Of a stretch of DNA of 64,000 bases, positions 1 through 7,988 are shown in pieces. Within the stretch, counting starts at the first letter, position 1, and every line of letters begins with the position of its first letter. A model generated the notes under the pieces. The model searched no databases and had not been told where the DNA came from. It worked only from the letters and a program-made list of their open reading frames with translations. This DNA comes from Hyphomonas adhaerens MHS-3. GTDB lineage: Bacteria > Pseudomonadota > Alphaproteobacteria > Caulobacterales > Hyphomonadaceae. The stretch spans positions 372,001-436,000 of the forward strand of contig NZ_ARYH01000002.1 of assembly GCF_000685235.1 (NCBI RefSeq), given 5' to 3'. The translations under genes and the position numbers were made by a program.

Positions 1-673
1 AAGCCTTTTTCCGCGATTTACCTGCCCGCAGCTCCAGTGACAGGGTTTTCATATGCCCGGCGATAATTGGATGGCGTGTCTCCAGTTCCTCGCCCACGCG
101 CTGAACCGACGCATCAAGGCTCAGCCCGGCTTCAACGCACGCCACCATCAGGTCCATCATGTCCGGAAAGCCGAGCGAGCACAGGCTTCGCCGGGCAGAA
201 ATCAGGTGGTCCACATAGAAAGATGGCCCGACAAGGCCGATGATCAGCAGGCCGACGCTGCCGAACAGCGGCACGGTTGGTGGAAAGCCGCCAAGATAGG
301 GTAACGCGATCAGCAGGGCGATTTGCGGAACGATCACGCAAACGATCCGCGCGAGGTAGTATTGCCCGACAGCGCTGGAATGCGTGAGCCCGGCCAGCGC
401 CAGACGCGCCCGGACCTCGCTGACCTTCTCTTCGTCGGTCGGCGCCACCTTGTTGGAAACCTGCAGCACCAGATTGTCGACCGGGCTGACATGTTTGTGC
501 GGTTCCATGAACTGAGTGCCACGACGTTCCAGGCGGCGCTCGACTTCTTCCTTGGCCTTCGCGTTCCGCCAGACTGAAAGAAGGCCGGGCACAGCGACGG
601 CAACCGCCACGGCAAGCATGGCTGCCGGCAACCAGATTTCCGAGAGGGGAAGACGATCGAACATGCCTCTCAT
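1..673 (-). CDS. tadC: Tad pilus assembly inner-membrane protein TadC (partial, 3' end outside window)
   Basis: Second polytopic membrane protein of the Tad/Flp pilus platform, which sits with TadB in the inner membrane over the CpaF ATPase. About 224 residues are visible and the gene runs off the window edge. The N-terminus has a hydrophobic segment (about residues 12-30), followed by a cytoplasmic stretch and a second hydrophobic hairpin around residues 105-150; the F domain of type II secretion systems starts near residue 160 (FPDMMDLMVACVEAGLSL). The start ATG at 673 overlaps the TadB stop as TGATG, so translation is probably coupled; an in-frame ATG three codons on (664) is an alternative. 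Last visible gene of the operon. Confidence 0.88.
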   Translation of the reverse strand, partial: MRGMFDRLPLSEIWLPAAMLAVAVAVAVPGLLSVWRNAKAKEEVERRLERRGTQFMEPHKHVSPVDNLVLQVSNKVAPTDEEKVSEVRARLALAGLTHSSAVGQYYLARIVCVIVPQIALLIALPYLGGFPPTVPLFGSVGLLIIGLVGPSFYVDHLISARRSLCSLGFPDMMDLMVACVEAGLSLDASVQRVGEELETRHPIIAGHMKTLSLELRAGKSRKKA

Positions 674-1656
674 CACATCTTGAAGTTGATCATTTTGCGC
701 ATGACCATGTTGCCAATGAACATCCAGACGAACAGTCCCGCGAACGAATTGCGGACCAGCGGCTTGCCGATCACATCGCCATAGAATTCCGGACGCAGCA
801 GGTGAATGGCCAGCATCACGATAAACGGCGCAGCCGTCAGGATCATCGCCGAGGTCCGACCTTCAGACGAAGCAGCCCGCACCTTTAGGCGCATGGTCTG
901 CCGCTCACGGATGGTTGAGGCCAGCGCTTTGAGAAGTTCGGTCAGGTTGCCTCCGGTCTTTTCCTGCAGGCGAACCGTTGCCGCAAACAGTTCGATGTCT
1001 GGATCCCCTGCCCGCTCGGCCATCCGCTGAACCGCATTGGTCAGCGACATGCCGTAGGAGACTTCATCAGCAGCCATACCGAATTCAGTTCCGATCGGGT
1101 CCGGCATCTCACGCGCCACAAGCGCAATGGCCGTCGCGACCGGGTGCCCCGCCTCCAGGCTGCGGCAGGCGATCTGCATCGCATCCGGCAGCTGTTGGGC
1201 GAGCTTCTTCATTCGCTTCCCGGCAATCATTTTCAGCGCGATGATCGGGGCCAGTGCAAAGATGCCGAACGCGATACCGAAAGTCGTCAGAAGGCCTCCA
1301 ACCATTTTCAGGTAAACGAAACCCGCAAGCAGGCCCGCGCCGCCCGACATGGCGAACCAGCGGGCCGGCTGATAAGGCAGGCCTGAGCGTACAACAAGCT
1401 GGTTGAACCACTCCAGCGGCATCGCGAAGTTGCCAAACTCGTCCAGGCCACGGCTCTTGCGCAGCTCGACCATGGCTTCGCTCGTACTTTCGAAGCGCTC
1501 CTTGAACTGAAGCCGCTGGTTGACGATCCGTTGCGTCTGCGCCGTTGAGAACAGGCCCATCACGGCCTGCAGCGCCAGGAATATGGCGCCGATCGCCATG
1601 ATCATGGGGATCATGATGGTCAGGCTGATACTGGAAAGATCCGGCAGGCCGAACAC
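673..1656 (-). CDS. tadB: Tad pilus assembly inner-membrane protein TadB
   Basis: Polytopic platform protein of the Tad pilus, 327 residues. A hydrophobic N-terminal anchor (about residues 8-36) is followed by a soluble segment, a second membrane hairpin (about 105-150), the type II secretion F domain (LPDAMQIACRSLEAGHPV, about residues 158-175) and C-terminal membrane segments. The start is GTG at 1656, with AGGAGG five bases upstream, nine bases after the cpaF stop. Family length is about 300-330 residues, so the gene is complete. Together with TadC it is expected to transmit ATPase motion to pilin extrusion. Confidence 0.9.
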   Translation of the reverse strand: MFGLPDLSSISLTIMIPMIMAIGAIFLALQAVMGLFSTAQTQRIVNQRLQFKERFESTSEAMVELRKSRGLDEFGNFAMPLEWFNQLVVRSGLPYQPARWFAMSGGAGLLAGFVYLKMVGGLLTTFGIAFGIFALAPIIALKMIAGKRMKKLAQQLPDAMQIACRSLEAGHPVATAIALVAREMPDPIGTEFGMAADEVSYGMSLTNAVQRMAERAGDPDIELFAATVRLQEKTGGNLTELLKALASTIRERQTMRLKVRAASSEGRTSAMILTAAPFIVMLAIHLLRPEFYGDVIGKPLVRNSFAGLFVWMFIGNMVMRKMINFKM

Positions 1657-1665
1657 GCTGACCTC

Positions 1666-3048
1666 CTAGAATCGCGTTGACGGATCGAACATGCCCGGCG
1701 GCATGTGCACGCCGCGGCGTTCCATCTCGTCCAGAAATTTCGGCCGCAGGCCGGTCGCAGCGAAATGCCCCTCAACCTTGCCCTCATCCGTTGTGCCCGT
1801 CCGGACGAACTGGAAGATCTCCTGCAGCTGAACCACAGACCCTTCCATTCCGGTGACTTCAGCGATGGACATCACACGGCGCGACCCGTCCGAGAGACGC
1901 GACGCCTGGACGATGAAATTCACAGCCGAAGCAATCTGGCCACGGATGGCATGTTCGGAGATCTTCATCCCGCCGATCATCACCATCTGCTCAAGGCGCG
2001 TCAGGGCGTCCCGAGGGTTGTTGGCGTGGATCGTCGCCATGGACCCTTCGTGGCCCGTATTCATGGCCTGAAGCATGTCGAATGCCTCCTCGCCGCGAAC
2101 CTCACCCAAGATCACCCGGTCCGGCCGCATACGCAGGGCGTTCTTCACAAGCTCGCGCTGGCGGATCTCGCCCTTGCCTTCGATATTCGGCGGGCGCGTC
2201 TCCATCCGGGCGACGTGCGGCTGCTGCAACTGCAGTTCAGCGGCGTCTTCGATGGTGATCATGCGCTCGTCGGGACTGATCGCAGACGACAATGCATTCA
2301 GCAGCGTTGTTTTACCCGATCCTGTTCCGCCGGAGATGACGGTCGAGGCCCGGCACTTCACGGCCCCGAGAATGAAATCCGCCACCGGACGGGGAATGGC
2401 GCCGAACTCGACCAGTTTGTCGATGGTCAGCGGTGATTTCGAAAATTTCCGGATCGAGACCAGTGGTCCGTCGATGGCAATCGGCATGACCGCAGCATTC
2501 ACACGGCTGCCGTCGGCCAGGCGCGCATCAACGAGGGGCTGGCTTTCATCCACGCGCCGGCCAACAGCCGACACGATCCGCTGCACGATCCGCAAGAGGT
2601 GTTCATTGTCCGCAAACCGGACCGGTGCAACCTGCAGCTTGCCGTGACGCTCGACATATACCTGATCACAGCCATTGATCAGGATATCCGCGATGGAGTC
2701 GTCCTTGAGCAATGGCTCAATCGGACCGAGGCCGGTCATCTCGTCCATAACGGCGTCCGCAAAGCTGGCCTCTTCCGCTGAAGACAAGGCCATGTCTTCC
2801 TTGCGGATGATGTCCGCGATGATACCGCGCACACGCCGCCGGAGGGTCTCGTCGTCCAGCTTTTCCAGCTTTGACAGGTCCAGTTCGTCAATCAGCTTGG
2901 CGTGGATCTTCAGCTTGGCTTCCAGCTGGTCGAACCCGCCGGACTCCGGTTTGGCCTGAGGGGGCGCAGGTGGCGCCGCCGGCGCTGACGGTTTTGTCTC
3001 CGGCTCCGGAGCAACCGGTGCGGGGGTAGAAAATCCGAAACGGCTCAT
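1666..3048 (-). CDS. cpaF: Tad pilus secretion ATPase CpaF/TadA
   Basis: Cytoplasmic hexameric ATPase of the type II/IV secretion superfamily that drives Tad pilus assembly; 460 residues. A proline/alanine-rich tail (about residues 8-35) precedes the N-terminal domain. Walker A GGTGSGKTT lies near residue 240, the Asp box/Walker B region (RVILGEVRGEEAFD) near 315, and the His box (TGHEGSMATIHAN) near 335, all features of the VirB11-like CpaF family. The start overlaps the cpaE stop by four bases (ATGA), showing coupling. Neighbours cpaE and tadB confirm the assignment. Confidence 0.95.
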   Translation of the reverse strand: MSRFGFSTPAPVAPEPETKPSAPAAPPAPPQAKPESGGFDQLEAKLKIHAKLIDELDLSKLEKLDDETLRRRVRGIIADIIRKEDMALSSAEEASFADAVMDEMTGLGPIEPLLKDDSIADILINGCDQVYVERHGKLQVAPVRFADNEHLLRIVQRIVSAVGRRVDESQPLVDARLADGSRVNAAVMPIAIDGPLVSIRKFSKSPLTIDKLVEFGAIPRPVADFILGAVKCRASTVISGGTGSGKTTLLNALSSAISPDERMITIEDAAELQLQQPHVARMETRPPNIEGKGEIRQRELVKNALRMRPDRVILGEVRGEEAFDMLQAMNTGHEGSMATIHANNPRDALTRLEQMVMIGGMKISEHAIRGQIASAVNFIVQASRLSDGSRRVMSIAEVTGMEGSVVQLQEIFQFVRTGTTDEGKVEGHFAATGLRPKFLDEMERRGVHMPPGMFDPSTRF

Positions 3049-4241
3049 CCGCGGCGCCTCCGCTTGCCTTCGGCGGGCACAGCCGCCTGGGCTTCTTCCG
3101 GCAGCATCATCTGAACCAGTTTGCCTATGTCAGTGACCAACGGGCTCTTCTGGACAACTTCCGCAATCGGCCGCCCCAGATTGACAGCGGTTCGCGCCGC
3201 ATCCCAGTCAGACGTAATGGTGGAATCAATCTTCCGGTCGATTGCGCCTTCGGCCTTGTCGAGGGCAAATTCGGCCCGAAGGCGCTTTTTCTGGAACATC
3301 CGGTTCAGGACAAGCTTTGTCGGCGCCCGGTCCTGGCGCAGCACATCGGTTTCGCGGGCCATGTCTGCCGCTGCGTGAAGGCTGGGCACTGTCAGCTCAC
3401 TGATCACGATCGCCTCATCAACGGCGCTCAGGACAGATTTGGTCCAGGGCATCATGTGACGGGGCATGTCGACGATTGTGTATTCGAACATGCCGCAGGC
3501 CACATCCAGCAGGCGCAGGACCGCCGGTTCCGTCGCCAGCACATCACCATCCGGGTTGCGCGGAGCGGCGATAATCGAAACGCCGCTTTCGTGCTGGTAA
3601 CACCAGGCCGCAAGCAGGCGCGGATCGAGTCGTTCCGGCGCTGCCGACAGGGCTGACAGGTCAAGCTTCGGTACTGCTTCAAGGAAAGAAGTCGTCATGC
3701 CATCGGCAACGTTGAGATCGACAAGGCAGGTCCGGCCAGGACCAAACCGGCGCGCAAGCTCGAAAGCACTCTCAATGGCTATGGTCGTCACGCCTGCACC
3801 GCCGACAGCGCCCCGGAACGCCCAGCAAACACTGGACCCGCCGACACCGCCATTGGCCGTATCGCGAAACTTCTCCACGGCTTCCGTGATGTCTTCCGGA
3901 CTGGACGAAACCGGCAGAACGTCAGACGCATCCAGCTTCATGAGGGCCCGCACCATGTTGCCGGGAATCTGGTCAGACAGGACAATGACGGCGGTAGACG
4001 GCCGGTCGACGGCGAGCTTGAGCAGGAGCTCGTCCCAACCCGGCACGCCTTGTTCCAGCAGCATGACCCCACCGCCGAATTTCATGGCCGCTTCGGAGGC
4101 GGAGACCTTGCTCAGGTCCGCCAGCTCCACGCAATGCGGTTTGAGCGCGCCGAGACGCGTGTCGCTGACAAGCGCGGCAAGGTGCGGCACGATGCGGCCA
4201 GCGTCTGCCGCCGCGTTATTGGCTGGTGCTGGTTGGGTCAT
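3045..4241 (-). CDS. cpaE: Pilus assembly protein CpaE/TadZ
   Basis: ParA/MinD-superfamily protein that localises the Tad pilus machine, at the pole in Caulobacter relatives; 398 residues from the chosen start. An atypical receiver-like N-terminal domain (about 30-140) is followed by the ATPase domain, whose P loop reads GGAGVTT, without the usual lysine; degenerate P loops are common in CpaE proteins. I chose ATG 4241 because GGGGAG lies ten bases upstream and the start directly follows the preceding stop (TAACATG). The in-frame ATG at 4259 would overlap the upstream gene and has no separate ribosome site. It ends overlapping cpaF by four bases. Confidence 0.9.
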   Translation of the reverse strand: MTQPAPANNAAADAGRIVPHLAALVSDTRLGALKPHCVELADLSKVSASEAAMKFGGGVMLLEQGVPGWDELLLKLAVDRPSTAVIVLSDQIPGNMVRALMKLDASDVLPVSSSPEDITEAVEKFRDTANGGVGGSSVCWAFRGAVGGAGVTTIAIESAFELARRFGPGRTCLVDLNVADGMTTSFLEAVPKLDLSALSAAPERLDPRLLAAWCYQHESGVSIIAAPRNPDGDVLATEPAVLRLLDVACGMFEYTIVDMPRHMMPWTKSVLSAVDEAIVISELTVPSLHAAADMARETDVLRQDRAPTKLVLNRMFQKKRLRAEFALDKAEGAIDRKIDSTITSDWDAARTAVNLGRPIAEVVQKSPLVTDIGKLVQMMLPEEAQAAVPAEGKRRRRG

Positions 4242-4242
4242 G

Positions 4243-4521
4243 TTACGAAGACTCCCCATTCCCGCTCGTTCCCGAAGATTTCAGCTCTTTACGCTTTCCT
4301 TCATTCAGGGCCCGGACAGCATTTGCCGCCCGCACACCGGATGATGACTGGGTCGCCTCGGAATTCGGCACAGTCACATCACGGATGGATTGCTCGGCGA
4401 TATTCGCCGCGTTCGCCCCGCCCAACAGGTATTGGTCCTGATAGTCGTGCGAAGCACAGGCAGGCAGAATACCCAGCAGAAGGAAAGGCAGGCCGTGTCT
4501 GAAATGTTTCATCTTGCTCAT
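4243..4521 (-). CDS. Small lipoprotein in the cpaD position of the tad operon
   Basis: Predicted lipoprotein of about 92 residues. A basic start (KHFRHG) leads into a hydrophobic run and lipobox LPAC; the mature part contains ANAANIAEQSIRDV and a polar tail ending GTSGNGESS. Its place between cpaC and cpaE is where Caulobacter-type operons carry cpaD, a lipoprotein of roughly 200 residues that partners the secretin, but this protein is less than half that size. It may be a reduced CpaD or an unrelated pilotin-like lipoprotein. Start ATG 4521 has GAGAAG six bases upstream; ATGs at 4527 and 4512 are alternatives. It begins eleven bases after the cpaC stop. Confidence 0.75.
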   Translation of the reverse strand: MSKMKHFRHGLPFLLLGILPACASHDYQDQYLLGGANAANIAEQSIRDVTVPNSEATQSSSGVRAANAVRALNEGKRKELKSSGTSGNGESS

Positions 4522-4531
4522 TCCCATCTTC

Positions 4532-5824
4532 TCAATATCCGTCCGGCGGGATCGCCGTCTTGTCGGTGAGGAAAAATTCAGATTCCGACGGCTCCGCGAA
4601 TGCATCCAGCGGAGAAGCCAGCATGTCCGGATGGGCTGCCGGCTGAACAAGGCGCGGGGTCACGATGATGACCAGTTCGCTCTCATTGCGCTGATAGCGC
4701 TTGGACGAGAACAGCGCGCCCAGTACAGGCACATTGCTGAGCCACGGCGTCTGCCGGACATCGTTGGAATAGTCGTTCTGCAGGAGACCGGCGACCGCAA
4801 AGGCCTGTCCGTCCCGCAACTCGATGGTCGTATCCGCACGGCGAACCGAAATACCGGGAATTTCAATGTTGGATGCCCGGATGCCATTGTTGCGATCAAG
4901 CGCCGACACTTCCGGCCGAACGCGCAGATTGACCAGCCCATCGCCAAGTACGGTCGGCGTAAAGTCCAGGCCAACCCCGAACTTCTTGAACTCTACCGTA
5001 ATCTCGCCGTCGCGCTGCCCCACAGGGATCGGGAACTCACCGCCTGCCAGGAAGCTCGCCGTATCACCAGACAAGGCAACAAGGTTCGGTTCCGCCAGGG
5101 TACGAATGACGCCCTTCTCTTCAAGCGCGCGCAAACGGACATCGATGTTTTCGTTTCCGAGGTTGGTGAAAAGCGCGACCGTTTTCTCAGCGAGGCCCGA
5201 GACTGTCCCGGATTCGGTGGAGGCGAGCACGTCATTGGCGTCAATGGTGTTGCCGAAGCCGATTTCCTTGACCGCGCTGCGGCTGGCCTCAAGGAAGCGA
5301 ACCTCCAGAAGCACCTGCTGGCTTTGCCCGATGGACAGGCCATTGGCGACGCCGCCCGGCACGTACCGCTCAGCCACTTGCAGGGCCATGTCCGCCGCCG
5401 CCGCGGTCGTCAGCTTGCCATCAAGGAAGATGCCGTCGTGAACGGGATAGACCTGGATATCTTCGCCCGGCAGCAGGTTGGAAAGATCTGTACGCAGCTC
5501 ATCAAGGCCAAGTTCGACTTCCACATTGATCAGCTCCGCAATCTGACCGCTGGCACCATAGATCAGCACCGTGGTCGAGCCTGGCATCTTGCCACGCAGG
5601 AAGAAGGACTGGTTCGACGTGGCCATGGCTTCTGCGATATCCGGATCGGCCACGACCAGGGTCGTGAACGGCGCATTCGCCTCCACAACTGCCGAGCGTC
5701 CCTTTTCGACAACAAGCATCTCATCGGTCGCTGCCGCGGTGCGCTGTGTCCACGCCGCCGCCTGCAATGTCGTAAACATCATGGCCAGACAACCGGCGAA
5801 CATTATGCGATTCAAACGTCCCAT
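4532..5824 (-). CDS. cpaC: Tad pilus outer-membrane secretin CpaC/RcpA
   Basis: Forms the outer-membrane channel for the Flp pilus; 430 residues. A signal peptide (about residues 1-24, ending near LQAAAW) is followed by the pilus/N0-like domain, a BON-like region and the type II/III secretin domain from about residue 230. The end of that domain carries VPVLGALFSSKRYQRNESEL and VIIVTPRLV, the usual secretin signature. The start codon overlaps the cpaB stop by one base (TGATG). Length fits the RcpA/CpaC family (about 430-550, at the short end). Confidence 0.93.
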   Translation of the reverse strand: MGRLNRIMFAGCLAMMFTTLQAAAWTQRTAAATDEMLVVEKGRSAVVEANAPFTTLVVADPDIAEAMATSNQSFFLRGKMPGSTTVLIYGASGQIAELINVEVELGLDELRTDLSNLLPGEDIQVYPVHDGIFLDGKLTTAAAADMALQVAERYVPGGVANGLSIGQSQQVLLEVRFLEASRSAVKEIGFGNTIDANDVLASTESGTVSGLAEKTVALFTNLGNENIDVRLRALEEKGVIRTLAEPNLVALSGDTASFLAGGEFPIPVGQRDGEITVEFKKFGVGLDFTPTVLGDGLVNLRVRPEVSALDRNNGIRASNIEIPGISVRRADTTIELRDGQAFAVAGLLQNDYSNDVRQTPWLSNVPVLGALFSSKRYQRNESELVIIVTPRLVQPAAHPDMLASPLDAFAEPSESEFFLTDKTAIPPDGY

Positions 5825-6711
5825 CAGTCTGTCACCTTTTTCGGAGGATGGCCCGGGCTGACCGGCGCCGAGACCTCCGTCTCCTGATTACCGTTGATAA
5901 CGCGCACCTGCGTTGTGGAAGGCGACCTGCGGCGCACAGCCGTCCTGACGACGGCCGGCTTTTTGACTTCTTTCCGCGTGGCGACCACCAGTTCGGCTTC
6001 TTCATCCCGTCCGATAAGGGCAAGACCGAGCGCGCCGCGCTGGCTCGCTGCGCCGAGAGCGAGTGCCCCTTCCGGCGTTACTTCCAGCGTCACCGTGTTC
6101 GACGGCATCGCGCCTTCCAGGTTTGGTTCGAATGTCTGGTCGACCGCGAGGACAGACACGTTCTTCAGCACGGGCCGTGCGATCAGATCGCCGGAAATGC
6201 GCATGTCTTCGTCGCCGCGTGCATAGGAACTGCCGCGCCCTTCCCGGGGAATGAATTCGTTCACATCCACCCGGTCACCCGGCAATACAAATCCCGAAAC
6301 GCCTGTGTCGCTGCGCACCACGATCGAAACAGCCCGCATGCCGGGTTTGATAGATCCCGCCAGGGTCAATGTGGCGCCACTCATGTCCAGCTTGCTGACA
6401 TTCACGGGTTCGCCCTCAATGATCAGGCCACGTGAATAGGCCTTTTCAGGCAGGGCATCCGGCTCGCTCAGCGTGCCTTCGGGTATGATGTTTTCAGGCC
6501 ATTCCACGCGTTTCAGCATGGACGCATCCATCTGTTCTCCGGTCTCGATGGTCCGTGCGGCGACCATGACGCCCGCCATTGAGATAACAGGTGCGCCGGT
6601 CTGGGCTTCTGCCCGCGTCCGCGCGTCCGACATGTAGTACCGTCCAAGCAGGATGGCGCCAGCGCCTAGCACCACAGACAAGCCAAGACTGATTAAGGGT
6701 GTTGTTTTCAT
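5824..6711 (-). CDS. cpaB: Pilus assembly protein CpaB/RcpC
   Basis: Periplasmic, membrane-anchored Tad pilus accessory protein, 295 residues. One N-terminal transmembrane helix (about residues 6-26) is followed by a SAF-type domain (about 48-115) and the RcpC/CpaB domain, with the typical GVSGFVLPGDRVDVNEF near residue 140. The C-terminus is basic and low in complexity (KKPAVVRTAVRRRSPST). It is the first gene of the visible tad operon. Upstream lies a 248-base non-coding stretch and then an unrelated metabolic gene, so pilin (flp/pilA) and the prepilin peptidase (cpaA) must be elsewhere. Confidence 0.92.
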   Translation of the reverse strand: MKTTPLISLGLSVVLGAGAILLGRYYMSDARTRAEAQTGAPVISMAGVMVAARTIETGEQMDASMLKRVEWPENIIPEGTLSEPDALPEKAYSRGLIIEGEPVNVSKLDMSGATLTLAGSIKPGMRAVSIVVRSDTGVSGFVLPGDRVDVNEFIPREGRGSSYARGDEDMRISGDLIARPVLKNVSVLAVDQTFEPNLEGAMPSNTVTLEVTPEGALALGAASQRGALGLALIGRDEEAELVVATRKEVKKPAVVRTAVRRRSPSTTQVRVINGNQETEVSAPVSPGHPPKKVTD

Positions 6712-6959
6712 TGCTCCCTCACAGCGCCTTTCTGGCGCGATGCTCCGACTGTCATGGTTACGACGTAGACGGTAAGGTCTCTTGAAGACGTGCAGAAAAA
6801 TCTCGGAATCTGCCGGAAGGGCGCGTTAACCAAGAGGCAATGTCAATTAACCTGCCGTAAACCATAAATGTTGAGTTTGACGTACCCACACGCCGTCCGT
6901 CCCCGTCACGCATAGGGTGACAGGTCATTCAATCCGTTGGCGCATCAATTTTCTGCGGT
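6712..6959. other. Non-coding stretch upstream of the tad operon (promoter region)
   Basis: No open frame looks coding. The stretch should hold the promoter of cpaB and any termination signal of the threonine dehydratase gene, which is read in the same direction and ends at 6960. A weak inverted repeat at about 6903-6923 (CCCGTCACG ... GGTGACAGG) has no T-tract. AT-rich TTAAC motifs at 6826-6830 and 6847-6851 stand out from the GC-rich surroundings. Confidence 0.5.
6847..6862. promoter_or_regulatory. CtrA-like box upstream of cpaB
   Basis: TTAA-CCTGCCG-TAAAC, one mismatch from the CtrA full site TTAA-N7-TTAAC known from Caulobacter and relatives. It lies about 135 bases upstream of the cpaB start. 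CtrA controls pilus genes in Caulobacter, which makes the site plausible; the regulation here is inferred. Confidence 0.35.
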
Positions 6960-7949
6960 TCAGCTGCCGGTCAGGATTTTGGCATACTCAGCCGCATCCA
7001 CATTGCCGCCGCTGACAACGACACCGACAGCCTTGCCCTTCATGTCTTCAGGCAGACAGGCAAGCACAGCAGCCAAGGCGGCCGCACCGCCCGGCTCGGC
7101 AACAATCCTGAGATAGCGGAACGCAACGCGCATCGCCTCTTTCGCCTGCGCATCGGTGATCACCAGGCCACCGGAGAACAGTCTGTGGCCAATGGCGAAC
7201 GTCATCTCGCCCGGCGCGGGGGTGAGGATCGCGTCACAGATGGAGCGGGTCCCGGGCGCATTCCGCTCGATCCGCCCGCTCTTAAGCGAACGGGTCCAGT
7301 CATCATGCCCCTCTGGCTCTGCGACCCAGATGCCCGTATCCGGCGACGTGCCTTCCAGGGCAAGCGCAAGACCCGACGCGAGCCCGCCGCCACCGGCCGG
7401 GGTGACGAGATGATCGAGCTTTCCGCCCGCCTCTTCCATCTGGGCAACAAACTCCAGCCCCGCCGTGCCCTGCCCGCTTATGATATGCGGATCCTCGAAA
7501 CTCGGCACCAGAACAGCCCCGCGTTCCGCCGCGATCCGGCTTGCGATCTCTTCGCGGTTCTCTGTGTCACGATCATAGAGATGCACTTCGCCGCCATCGG
7601 CCTCCACGCCCTCCACTTTCACTGCGGGCGCATCGGACGGCATCACGATCAGCGCAGGCATACCGAGCAGGCGCGCTGCCCGTGCGACACCCTGTGCATG
7701 ATTGCCGGAGGAAAAGGCCACGACCCCTGCCGCGCGCCGGTCTTCCGGGATCTGCAACAGGCGGTTCGTCGCCCCGCGTATCTTGAAGCTGCCGGTTTCC
7801 TGAAGGCATTCCGCCTTTACGAAAACACGCGCGCCAGCGAGGGCATCCAGCGCGTCATGCCGCAAGACGGGCGTTTTGCGGACAAGGCCATTCAGCCGCT
7901 GGGCGGCTGCGGCGACATCGGAATGTGTTGGGAGAGAATCGGAGGTCAT
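6960..7949 (-). CDS. PLP-dependent threonine/serine dehydratase
   Basis: Fold-type II pyridoxal-phosphate enzyme of 329 residues, matching the short, ACT-less threonine dehydratase (TdcB-like)/serine racemase group. Lys56 in SFKIRGA is the expected Schiff-base lysine; the glycine loop GGGGL (about residue 182) holds the cofactor phosphate. The usual reaction is L-threonine to 2-oxobutanoate plus ammonia; L-serine dehydration or racemisation cannot be excluded. Lack of the C-terminal regulatory domain argues against the allosteric biosynthetic IlvA. The ATG lies inside a 14-base-pair inverted repeat and overlaps the end of a possible seven-residue leader peptide (see 7941-7976). Confidence 0.85.
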   Translation of the reverse strand: MTSDSLPTHSDVAAAAQRLNGLVRKTPVLRHDALDALAGARVFVKAECLQETGSFKIRGATNRLLQIPEDRRAAGVVAFSSGNHAQGVARAARLLGMPALIVMPSDAPAVKVEGVEADGGEVHLYDRDTENREEIASRIAAERGAVLVPSFEDPHIISGQGTAGLEFVAQMEEAGGKLDHLVTPAGGGGLASGLALALEGTSPDTGIWVAEPEGHDDWTRSLKSGRIERNAPGTRSICDAILTPAPGEMTFAIGHRLFSGGLVITDAQAKEAMRVAFRYLRIVAEPGGAAALAAVLACLPEDMKGKAVGVVVSGGNVDAAEYAKILTGS

Positions 7950-7976
7950 GGCGCTCCATAGCGCGCCATGACCTCC
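7941..7976 (-). promoter_or_regulatory. Perfect 14-bp inverted repeat and mini-ORF over the dehydratase start codon
   Basis: Arms at 7941-7954 and 7963-7976 are perfectly complementary with an 8-base loop. In the mRNA the start codon and first codons (ATGACCTCC) form the 3' arm, and the upstream GGAGGTCAT forms the 5' arm. A short frame, ATG at 7969 to TGA at 7946, encodes MARYGAP and its stop overlaps the real start as ATGA. The hairpin begins 13 bases after the galU stop and has no T-tract, so start-site masking or translational coupling fits better than termination. Confidence 0.55.
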
Positions 7977-7988
7977 GGGAAAATCGGA

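Noticed and set aside
4514..5887. Plus-strand open frame of about 457 codons
   Set aside because: Antisense to the secretin gene; no ribosome site or domain.
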